A stretch of DNA of 10,071 nt from a bacterium (lineage in GTDB: Bacteria; Zhuqueibacterota; Zhuqueibacteria; Thermofontimicrobiales; Thermofontimicrobiaceae), in NCBI GenBank assembly GCA_011046315.1, contig DSAU01000524.1:1-10071 (forward strand), written 5' to 3'. This document shows positions 1 through 6,131 of the stretch, piece after piece; position 1 is the stretch's first letter; every line of letters starts with the position of its first letter. The notes beneath the pieces are model-generated. The model saw nothing but the letters and a program-made list of their open reading frames with translations, had not been told where the DNA came from and ran no database searches. The translations under genes and the position numbers were made by a program.

Positions 1-1661
1 CTACCAATGCCCACGCCCTGAATGTATGATGTATTATAACGTGCGCCGCCGTCGTCATAATCTTTGCCTTTAGCAATGCAATCATCAATAAAAATCGATA
101 AAAACGGCGCTGGTAAATAACGAGCGTATAATCGTTCAATGATTTGATTGCCTTTTATTTTGATATCAATAAAGTGTTTCAATTGCTTCTGAAAAGCAGC
201 TTTCAGCTCATCAACAGAACTAAACTTTTGGGGATCTCCGGTAGTAACGCCGATTTTTTTGCCGGTTAGCGGATCAATCCCATTATTTAAGGTGATCTCT
301 AATATTTTGGGAAGGTTGAAATAACCGGTGAGAATATAGCTTTCTTTACCAAAGGCTCCGGTTTCCACGCACCCGCTACAGCCGCCGTTGCGTGCATCGA
401 CCAGACTTTTTCCCTGCCGCAGCAACTCCTGGATGATGGCGTCGGTATTAAAGATAGAAGGTTGACCAAAACCGGTTTTAATAATTTTCAAAGTGCGGTG
501 AATCAATTGGTCGGGGGTTTTTTTACTTACCTGAATCATGGAGCTGGGCTGCAACAGCCGCATCTGTTCAATCACATCCAATATCAAATAGGACAATTCA
601 TTCACTGCATCACTTCCGTCATCAGTCAAACCACCGATATTGATTAAGCAAAAATCAGTATAGGTATTGCTCTCTTGCGCAGTGACGCCGACTTTGGGCG
701 GCGCCGGCTGATTGTTAAATTTTATCCAAAACGCTTGTAACAGCTCCTTTGCCCCACCCCGCGTCAACCTGCCACTCTCGATGTCATGCCGGTAAAATGG
801 AAATAAGTGTTGATCCAGCCGGCCTGGGTTGAACGAATCCCAGGTATTCATTTCTGTAATCACACCCAGATGAACAAACCAATAATATTGCAGCGCTTCG
901 TGAAAATTATTTGGCTTATTTGCGGGAACCTGCTCACAAATTTCAGCGATAGCTGCAAGCTCTTTTTTTCGATCAGGATCGGATGCAGTCTTTATCAATT
1001 CTCTGGCAAATTGAGCATGTCGTCTGGCGAAAATTATCAATGCATCGGCTGCAATTGCCATGGCTGTTAGCTGTTCTCTTTTGCTCAATGCTTCCGGATC
1101 ATTAAAAAAATCGAGCGCAGCGATAGTCGCTTCAATTTTCTGTTTTAAATCAATCAATCCAAAATGATAAATTTTATCGCCAAGCACTGTGTGTCCCGGG
1201 GCACGCTGTTCCATAAATTCAGTGAAAATGCCAGCCTGATAAGCGGATTTCCATTCTTCATCGACTTCTTCGAGAATACGATCCCGAATTGATCTGCCTT
1301 TCCAAAAAGGAATAATCTGCTTCCGATAAATATCTCGGGTTTGTGCATCCACTGAGTACGATATTTTCTCGCGACGATCTAAAACATCCAGATCGGATAA
1401 CGAATGGGTGCAAATTTCAGGGTAAGTTGGCGTTGCTTTGGGTTCGGGACCGCGCTCGCCCACGATAAGCTCGCCATCATTAATACAAATTCGTTTATTC
1501 ACCAAAATATGTCGAAATGCCATCGCGCGCGCCACTGGTGTGGAAACCCGATCCACCATTCCATTTCGATAAAACTCTGTCAACAGCAACGCCCGTTCTA
1601 CTGAAATAAAGGGCCTGGCAGATAGCGATTGTTGTCTCAATGTTTGAATTCTTTGGTTCAT
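1..1661 (-). CDS. hypD: Glycyl radical enzyme, probable trans-4-hydroxy-L-proline dehydratase (5' part; C-terminus beyond left edge)
   Basis: The reading frame opens with ATG at 1659-1661 and stays open for 553 codons to the window edge. An in-frame TGA at 1680-1682 rules out a longer start. The enzyme would use a glycyl radical to remove water from trans-4-hydroxy-L-proline, giving pyrroline-5-carboxylate for reduction to proline. The thiyl-radical Cys431 and base Glu433 lie in the GCVE motif of dehydrating glycyl radical enzymes. Phe149, His157, Asp275, Ser331, Phe337 and Tyr447 fall exactly three residues before the HypD positions I recall from Clostridioides difficile (F152, H160, D278, S334, F340, Y450, with C434/E436). 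The segment after GCVE (ILTGYFNLPKILEITLNNG) is also typical. HypD is about 790 residues, so roughly 235, including the glycyl-radical loop, are off-window. No good Shine-Dalgarno precedes the start. Alternatives are glycyl radical enzymes for other hydroxyproline isomers or N-methylated forms. The usual activase and proC would lie further left. Confidence 0.88.
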   Translation of the reverse strand, partial: MNQRIQTLRQQSLSARPFISVERALLLTEFYRNGMVDRVSTPVARAMAFRHILVNKRICINDGELIVGERGPEPKATPTYPEICTHSLSDLDVLDRREKISYSVDAQTRDIYRKQIIPFWKGRSIRDRILEEVDEEWKSAYQAGIFTEFMEQRAPGHTVLGDKIYHFGLIDLKQKIEATIAALDFFNDPEALSKREQLTAMAIAADALIIFARRHAQFARELIKTASDPDRKKELAAIAEICEQVPANKPNNFHEALQYYWFVHLGVITEMNTWDSFNPGRLDQHLFPFYRHDIESGRLTRGGAKELLQAFWIKFNNQPAPPKVGVTAQESNTYTDFCLINIGGLTDDGSDAVNELSYLILDVIEQMRLLQPSSMIQVSKKTPDQLIHRTLKIIKTGFGQPSIFNTDAIIQELLRQGKSLVDARNGGCSGCVETGAFGKESYILTGYFNLPKILEITLNNGIDPLTGKKIGVTTGDPQKFSSVDELKAAFQKQLKHFIDIKIKGNQIIERLYARYLPAPFLSIFIDDCIAKGKDYDDGGARYNTSYIQGVGIG

Positions 1662-1690
1662 AACAACACTGCTGTAAGCTCAGTTCATTT

Positions 1691-1710
1691 ATTGCCCACA
1701 GTTTGGCAAT
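1691..1710. promoter_or_regulatory. Palindromic operator candidate in hypD leader
   Basis: ATTGCC and GGCAAT form a perfect 6-bp inverted repeat separated by 8 bp. It lies just downstream of the predicted hypD transcription start and about 30 nt before the start codon. That position would suit a repressor or a substrate-responsive regulator. The TTGCC-N8-GGCAA layout is compatible with several helix-turn-helix families, and I cannot assign one. A short RNA hairpin is the other reading. Confidence 0.4.
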
Positions 1711-1721
1711 TGATTAGAAAT

Positions 1722-1750
1722 AATAAAGATATTTTTTGAATAAATGTCAA
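1722..1750 (-). promoter_or_regulatory. Predicted sigma70-type promoter of hypD
   Basis: On the minus strand a perfect TTGACA (-35, plus positions 1745-1750) is followed after 17 bp by TTTATT (-10, 1722-1727; 4 of 6 matches to TATAAT). It lies between the rplS terminator and the hypD start codon, about 60 nt upstream of the ATG. This makes hypD a separate transcription unit from the ribosomal operon. The -10 element is weak, so the promoter may need an activator. Confidence 0.5.
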
Positions 1751-1780
1751 TAAAAATCGACTCTTTCACACCGGTACAGT

Positions 1781-1815
1781 AAAAAAAAACCGCTATCAAT
1801 CACTTAATAACGGTT
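1781..1815 (-). terminator. Rho-independent terminator after rplS
   Basis: Read on the minus strand, a stem AACCGTTAT/ATAGCGGTT (plus arms 1807-1815 and 1788-1796, one mismatch, 10-nt loop) runs straight into a tract of nine T residues (plus 1781-1789). It begins 27 nt after the rplS stop codon and closes the ffh-rplS operon before the hypD promoter. Confidence 0.85.
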
Positions 1816-1842
1816 CTTCGCATTGCCATGTCTGTTGGCATA

Positions 1843-2184
1843 TTATCTTTTTTCTTCAATACGCGCTGCTTTACCTTTCAGACCGCGGAGATAATACAGC
1901 TTAGCGCGACGTACTTTGCCGGCTCTCAGTCGTTCGATCTTTGCTATTCTGGGAGAATGCAACGGGAAAATTCTTTCCACACCGATACCCTGAGATATTT
2001 TTCTCACCGTAAAGGTCGCGTTAATCCCTTTTCCTTTTTTCTTAATCACAACGCCTTCGAATACCTGTATTCGCTCTTTATCGCCTTCAACGACTTTGGC
2101 GTGTACCGCGACAGTGTCTCCGGGTCCAAAGTCAGGCAAGTCGCTATTAATCTGATCCGTTACTGCCAAATCCACTTTGTTCAT
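1843..2184 (-). CDS. rplS: 50S ribosomal protein L19
   Basis: The 113-residue product has the normal L19 length (115 in E. coli). L19 sits at the interface of the large and small subunits. Family hallmarks are visible: PDFGPGDTVAVHAKVVEG near residues 18-35, RIQVFEGVVIKKKG near 38-51, TFTVRKISQGIGVERIFPLHSP near 57-78, and the basic C-terminal segment with RRAKLYYLRGLKGKAARI. The start is supported by a strong Shine-Dalgarno, TAGGAGG, ending 8 nt before the ATG. It is the last gene of the ffh-rpsP-khpA-rimM-trmD-rplS unit, 36 nt after trmD, and a clear intrinsic terminator follows. Nothing is unusual in the protein. Confidence 0.97.
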   Translation of the reverse strand: MNKVDLAVTDQINSDLPDFGPGDTVAVHAKVVEGDKERIQVFEGVVIKKKGKGINATFTVRKISQGIGVERIFPLHSPRIAKIERLRAGKVRRAKLYYLRGLKGKAARIEEKR

Positions 2185-2220
2185 CTATCCAGCCTCCTAT
2201 TCACTAAATCCTTAACTTCA

Positions 2221-2922
2221 TTATTTTTGATCATCATTGTCAGTTTTTAAAAGATCTCGTCTCAATGTCATGGTCCGTTCGAGAGCTTGTTGCTGCTGCC
2301 ACTTTTTTATTTCAGCGTGATGCCCGGAAAGCAGCACTTCGGGAACTTTCATGTTGCGAAAAATTTCGGGCCGTGTATAATATGGGCTGTCCAATTTATT
2401 TTCATAAAAGGAATCCGTTTTGGCAGAATTTAAATCACTGATCACACCGGGTATCAATCGTATCACCGAATCGATAATCACCAAAGCGGGCAATTCTCCG
2501 CCAGTCAGGACATAATCCCCAATGGAAATTTCCTCCATTTGCCAATAAAGCCGAACCCGTTCATCGATTCCTTTATAGTGACCACACAAAAAAATGAGCT
2601 GTTCTTGTTGTGCCAATTCAATCGCCCGGGCTTGATTATAGGTTTTTCCCTGGGGCGTTAAAAAAATTAGCTGTGGGCTTTCTATCCGATACTGGTTTAG
2701 AACAGCTTCGATACAGTTAAAAATCGGCTCGGGTTTGAGAATCATTCCCGGCGCGCCACCATAAGGATAATCATCCACCCGTTTGTGCTTATCTTCACTA
2801 TAATCGCGTAAATTGTGAATCAGGATTTCTACGAGCTGTTTTTCCTGACTTCGCCTGATAATGCTTTCGTCTAACGGACCTTTCAACAAGTCAGGAAAAG
2901 CTGTTATGATATGAATCTTCAT
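2221..2922 (-). CDS. trmD: tRNA (guanine-N1-)-methyltransferase TrmD
   Basis: TrmD uses S-adenosylmethionine to methylate N1 of G37 next to the anticodon, which prevents +1 frameshifting. It acts as a dimer with a deep trefoil knot. The 233-residue protein shows the family landmarks in order: RVDDYPYGGAPGM near residues 48-60, FLTPQG near 87-92, CGHYKGIDERV near 113-123, the knot segment ISIGDYVLTGGELPA near 132-146, RLIPGV near 155-160, and DSF...SPYYTRPE near 170-186. Arg155 and Asp170 correspond to the catalytic Arg154 and Asp169 of E. coli. Two positions differ from the common pattern: Ala57 replaces a Gly of YGGG, and Lys117 stands where E. coli has Glu116. The start lies 9 nt after the rimM stop without a clear Shine-Dalgarno, so translation is probably coupled to rimM. 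The shortish C-terminus ends in a polar tail. Confidence 0.96.
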   Translation of the reverse strand: MKIHIITAFPDLLKGPLDESIIRRSQEKQLVEILIHNLRDYSEDKHKRVDDYPYGGAPGMILKPEPIFNCIEAVLNQYRIESPQLIFLTPQGKTYNQARAIELAQQEQLIFLCGHYKGIDERVRLYWQMEEISIGDYVLTGGELPALVIIDSVIRLIPGVISDLNSAKTDSFYENKLDSPYYTRPEIFRNMKVPEVLLSGHHAEIKKWQQQQALERTMTLRRDLLKTDNDDQK

Positions 2923-2931
2923 TAAACTGAT

Positions 2932-3462
2932 CTATAACAAACCTTCAATGGGATCGATAATTATCTCCTGTCTTTCCAAATCAATTGATTTGATGATGTC
3001 TTTGATTGCCGGAATTAAGTATTCCCGATTTTGTTCATCAAACACAACATAGACATCATTAGCAGGCAGAGACAAAACATCGCGCAGTTTTCCGACGATG
3101 TGATCATCAACCGTTTTTACTGTAAGACCGATCAGATCAAAAACATAGTATTCATCATCGGCTAAGGCTTCAGCATCATCGAACTGCTTTTCGACAAGAG
3201 CTCCCTTCAATTCTTGCGCCTGATTGCGATCATCGATGTTTTTAAATTTGATGATCAGCAAATTTTTTTTTCGTTTGACGCATTCAATGTCAACTGTTTT
3301 TCGCCTTCCGTTGGAGCTGCTATACAGATATATCTTTTGGAATCGAAAAAATTGTTGAACATCGTCAGTAATCGGAGAGACGATCACTTCTCCACGAACT
3401 CCGTGAACTCGGGTAACAGCTCCGATGGTAATAAAATCGGGTCTTAATTTCATTGCGAACAT
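2932..3462 (-). CDS. rimM: 16S rRNA processing / 30S maturation factor RimM
   Basis: RimM binds S19 and helps assemble the head of the 30S subunit. The N-terminal RimM domain covers about residues 9-90 (ITIGAVTRVHGVRGEVIV, then a basic middle stretch ending ELKGALVEK). A C-terminal PRC-barrel domain covers about 100-172 (DEYYVFDLIGLTV, LPANDVYVVFD, YLIPAIKDIIKSID). The length of 176 is normal. The start is uncertain between Met1 (3460-3462) and Met4 (3451-3453); neither has a good Shine-Dalgarno, and three residues are at stake. It lies 46 nt after khpA and 9 nt before trmD, the standard rimM-trmD pair. Co-expression couples S16 and L19 production with subunit assembly and tRNA methylation. 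Confidence 0.95.
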   Translation of the reverse strand: MFAMKLRPDFITIGAVTRVHGVRGEVIVSPITDDVQQFFRFQKIYLYSSSNGRRKTVDIECVKRKKNLLIIKFKNIDDRNQAQELKGALVEKQFDDAEALADDEYYVFDLIGLTVKTVDDHIVGKLRDVLSLPANDVYVVFDEQNREYLIPAIKDIIKSIDLERQEIIIDPIEGLL

Positions 3463-3508
3463 TTGTTATTAAACAGCATCATCCTGCAACATTGGCAGAT
3501 ATGCGATC

Positions 3509-3784
3509 CTATTCCAGAATCTCGAGAACAGCTCGTTTTCCGCGTTTTGCCGATGCAGCCGATAACAAGATGCGGATCGATCTAGCGGTCTGACCGCGTT
3601 TCCCAATCACCTTTCCCAGATCGCCGTAGCCAACCCTGAGCTCATAGACGATTGTTCGCTCTCCATCGATTTCGGTAACCTTTACCTCTTCCGGTTTATC
3701 AACGAGATGTTTGGCGATGTTTTCGATAAACGCCTTCATGTCACTTGCATTAGAATTCGTTCTCTCATTGGATTCCGCGAACAT
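3509..3784 (-). CDS. khpA: KH-domain RNA-binding protein KhpA (YlqC family)
   Basis: This small single-KH-domain protein of 91 residues is encoded between rpsP and rimM, the classic khpA (ylqC) position. The KH loop GKRG is at residues 61-64 within LGKVIGKRGQTARSIRILL, and a short basic helix follows. KhpA proteins bind RNA, in some Firmicutes as a partner of KhpB (Jag), with roles in small-RNA and cell-division control; the role here is inferred from the family. Family members usually begin near Met16 (MKAFIENIAKHLVDKPEEV). The upstream ATG at 3782-3784 has an excellent GGAGG 7 nt before it and Met16 has none, so I chose the longer start, which adds a 15-residue polar N-terminus. Confidence 0.92.
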   Translation of the reverse strand: MFAESNERTNSNASDMKAFIENIAKHLVDKPEEVKVTEIDGERTIVYELRVGYGDLGKVIGKRGQTARSIRILLSAASAKRGKRAVLEILE

Positions 3785-3930
3785 AATTTCCCCTCCTCAA
3801 TTAGATCATGACAGTAGAGTTCGGCAACAAGATTTAGTAGAAAAAAGGAATAATGACATCCATTTTCTTCAACTGAAAAAGACCATCTGCTGAGGAGCTA
3901 CCACCTCCTTTAATCGCCGCGTGAGGAAGC
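3785..3930 (-). other. rpsP-khpA spacer with orphan Shine-Dalgarno and small hairpin
   Basis: This 146-nt spacer is unusually long for the operon. On the minus strand it contains AAAGGAGGTGG (plus 3902-3912), as good a Shine-Dalgarno as any in the window but about 120 nt before khpA. Its AGGAG can pair with CTCCT 7 nt later (plus arms 3905-3909 and 3893-3897). The only reading frames it could serve are tiny: ATG at 3884-3886 encodes five residues (MVFFS) at a long 17-nt spacing. A second frame from 3859 encodes 17 residues but lacks a ribosome site. I see no recognisable gene; a leader peptide, a remnant gene or a regulatory RNA element are possible. Confidence 0.4.
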
Positions 3931-4494
3931 TTATTCTTTGTCCGGTTCCGATGCTGATTCAATTTTTTCATCGGTTGAGCCGTCATCATCTGTGTTTTGT
4001 TGATCTGACGATTCGAGCTCAGCGCTTTCGGACATAATTTTCTCGCTCTCTATTTCAGGAGATACCTCTTCTGTTACCGGTTCAGCTTCTGATTTCGGTA
4101 CATTTTCAGTCTGTTGCCGAGATTGTTCCTCTTCTGCCTCGCGTTGGGATGCCTCCTGCTTTTTCCGCCGCTCAATCTGTAACACTTCCCATTTTTTCAA
4201 TTCTTCTTCAACCCGGTTCTCATCAACGCCCTGCTTCATTAAACCCCATTTTATCATAATCCCAGCCTGACTGAACAAACTTTTTACAGTATCCGTGGGT
4301 ATTGCTCCGTTATTCAACCAATAAAAAGCCTTTTCCTCATCAATAACAATATCAGCCGGTTGTGTCAGAGGATTGTAATGGCCTATTTTTTCGATGTATT
4401 TGCCATCTCTCGCGCCTCGCGAATCAGCGGCGACAATTCTATAAAAAGGTTGCTTTTTTTTCCCTCTTCGCGTCAGTCGTAATTTTACTGCCAA
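3931..4494 (-). CDS. rpsP: 30S ribosomal protein S16 with long acidic C-terminal extension
   Basis: Residues 1-87 are a complete S16 (MAVKLRLTRRGKKKQPFYRI, then ADSRGARDGKYIEKIGHYNP and the GAIPTDTV segment). S16 binds 16S rRNA early in 30S assembly. The E. coli protein has about 82 residues; this one continues for about 100 more. The extension starts with a charged, probably helical stretch (about 92-128, rich in Glu, Lys, Arg and Gln) and ends in a low-complexity acidic, Ser/Glu/Asp-rich tail that is probably disordered. The start codon is TTG (4492-4494), supported by TTAGGAGG ending 8 nt upstream and by the family start MAVKLRL. The gene lies 38 nt after ffh. S16 extensions occur in several phyla, and I know of no assigned function. 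Confidence 0.95.
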   Translation of the reverse strand: MAVKLRLTRRGKKKQPFYRIVAADSRGARDGKYIEKIGHYNPLTQPADIVIDEEKAFYWLNNGAIPTDTVKSLFSQAGIMIKWGLMKQGVDENRVEEELKKWEVLQIERRKKQEASQREAEEEQSRQQTENVPKSEAEPVTEEVSPEIESEKIMSESAELESSDQQNTDDDGSTDEKIESASEPDKE

Positions 4495-4532
4495 ATCTGT
4501 TACCTCCTAAATTCTGAAGTTATCCTTTATAT

Positions 4533-5846
4533 TTATAAACCGATGGGCAGACCTTTAAAACCCATCTTGTTCACATTTTTCATCATTTTTTGCATCATTT
4601 TAAATTGCTTTAGCAATTGATTGACATCCTGCACACTGGTGCCGCTACCACGAGATATTCGCTTGCGCCGGCTGCCATCAATAATGTGCGGACGTCTTCT
4701 TTCGTCCGGAGTCATTGAATTAATAACGGCTTCAATTCTAACAAAAGCGCTTTCGTCAACATCAATTCCTTTTAATATTTTACTCTGTGCGCCTGGAATC
4801 ATATTGACCAACTGAGACAGCGGACCCATTTTTTTTATCTGTTGCAGTTGATCATAAAAATCCTCTAATGTAAATTCCTGGCGCCGCAGTTTTTTCTCTA
4901 ATTTTTCCGCCTGCTCTTGATCCACTGTCTGTTGAGCTTTTTCAACCAGCGTTACAATATCTCCCATTCCCAGAATGCGTGAAGCCATTCTTTGTGGATG
5001 GAATTTTTCCAGTGCATCAAATTTTTCGCCGGTGGAAATGAACTTGATCGGTTTATCGGTGACCATCCGAACCGAAAGCGCCGCGCCTCCCCGCGCATCG
5101 CCGTCCATTTTGGTTAATACAACACCATCAAAATCTAACCAGTTTAAAAACTCCCTGGCAGTATTTACGGCATCCTGACCGGTCATGCCATCGGCAACAT
5201 ACAAAATTTCCTGCGGTTTGGTTTTTTTCTTGATCTGCAACAACTCATCCATCATCTGCTTATCAATATGTAACCGGCCGGCAGTATCGAATATCACCAG
5301 GTCATGACCATTTTTTCGGCAATATTTAATGGCATTCTGGCAAATATCCAGCGCTTTTTTCGCCGGATCGAGCACCACTGGAATGGAGACTTTTTGCCCC
5401 ACCACTTCCAACTGACGCATCGCCGCCGGGCGATAAGTATCAGCGGCAGCTAACACCGGTTTATGCCCCCGCTTTGCAAAGAACAATCCCAATTTTCCGG
5501 CAAGGGTGGTTTTCCCGGATCCCTGCAACCCGGTCAGCATGATAATCGAGGGCGAACCCGATATAGTTACCGGCGCTTCAGATTTGCCCATGATATTCGT
5601 CAATTCATCGTGAATGATCTTCACAATCTGTTGACCGGGGGTGACGCTGCGCAGAACTTTTTGTCCCAAAGCGCGTTGTTGCACCGCATTGATAAAAACT
5701 TTGGCGACTTTGTAATTGACATCAGCCTCCAGTAGAACGCGTCTCACCTCTTTCAGCGAATCCGCGACATTTTTTTCTGAAAGCTTTCCGTGTCCTTTTA
5801 AATTTTTAAAAATAAGATCTAATTTGTCAGTTAATTCCTGAAACAT
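4533..5846 (-). CDS. ffh: Signal recognition particle GTPase Ffh (SRP54)
   Basis: Ffh binds 4.5S RNA and hydrophobic signal sequences and delivers ribosomes to FtsY at the membrane. The 437-residue protein has the N domain (about 1-90), then the GTPase domain with P-loop GLQGSGKT (106-113), DTYRPAAMRQLE (136-147), DTAGR (187-191), TKMD (245-248) and the DARGG turn. The Met-rich M domain follows from about 325, with MGPLSQLVNMIPG (340-352), the RNA-binding RRKRISRGSGT (393-403) and MMQKMMKNVNKMG near the end. The length is close to the E. coli protein (453). The start MFQELTDKLDLIF is family-typical, although no clear Shine-Dalgarno is visible. It heads the operon continuing into rpsP 38 nt downstream. 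No ftsY or smc is adjacent. Confidence 0.97.
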   Translation of the reverse strand: MFQELTDKLDLIFKNLKGHGKLSEKNVADSLKEVRRVLLEADVNYKVAKVFINAVQQRALGQKVLRSVTPGQQIVKIIHDELTNIMGKSEAPVTISGSPSIIMLTGLQGSGKTTLAGKLGLFFAKRGHKPVLAAADTYRPAAMRQLEVVGQKVSIPVVLDPAKKALDICQNAIKYCRKNGHDLVIFDTAGRLHIDKQMMDELLQIKKKTKPQEILYVADGMTGQDAVNTAREFLNWLDFDGVVLTKMDGDARGGAALSVRMVTDKPIKFISTGEKFDALEKFHPQRMASRILGMGDIVTLVEKAQQTVDQEQAEKLEKKLRRQEFTLEDFYDQLQQIKKMGPLSQLVNMIPGAQSKILKGIDVDESAFVRIEAVINSMTPDERRRPHIIDGSRRKRISRGSGTSVQDVNQLLKQFKMMQKMMKNVNKMGFKGLPIGL

Positions 5847-6131
5847 GGTTATCGCTTTTACCGGATTTTCGACGAGATCAAAAAGTGCCTTAATTCTTTT
5901 ATTTATAAAACATTAAATAATTTTTCAAACCTGTTCATAGCTTAACAATATAAAAAAAATTATTAAGATATGCAAGTAAATTTTACTGGCGATAGAAATA
6001 CATCAGGTTTTACTGAAAACAAAATATATGACTATTTAATGGCGGTTGTTACCATTTTTATCAATGGCGCTTTTTTTTCGGATTATTAATGAACAATCAA
6101 ATTCCACCAGCCAAATTTATCATTTGTTGCT
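5847..6131. other. 285-nt AT-rich intergenic region between acyl-CoA dehydrogenase and ffh
   Basis: No credible gene is present on either strand. The stretch is very AT-rich and carries the candidate ffh promoter at its left end. I found no convincing minus-strand terminator after the acyl-CoA dehydrogenase stop. A weak hairpin CCATT/AATGG (6052-6067) followed by eight T residues (6071-6078) would terminate only plus-strand transcripts. Read-through from the fabF-rnc unit into ffh therefore remains possible. Confidence 0.6.
5902..5928 (-). promoter_or_regulatory. Candidate promoter of the ffh operon
   Basis: On the minus strand TTGAAA (plus 5923-5928, 5 of 6 to consensus) is followed after 15 bp by TATAAA (plus 5902-5907, 5 of 6). 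It lies about 55 nt before the ffh start codon. The spacer is short, and the surrounding AT-richness makes chance matches likely. Confidence 0.3.

Noticed and set aside
462..1604. Several plus-strand frames of 60-90 codons
   Set aside because: All are antisense to the continuous 553-codon glycyl radical enzyme frame and have no family features.
1828..2250. Plus-strand open frame of 140 codons
   Set aside because: It lies antisense to rplS, whose family motifs, Shine-Dalgarno and terminator are clear. The plus-strand peptide has no recognisable domain.
6052..6078. CCATT/AATGG hairpin followed by eight T residues on the plus strand
   Set aside because: It has the look of a terminator, but only for plus-strand transcription, and no plus-strand gene precedes it. 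The stem is only 5 bp in AT-rich DNA.
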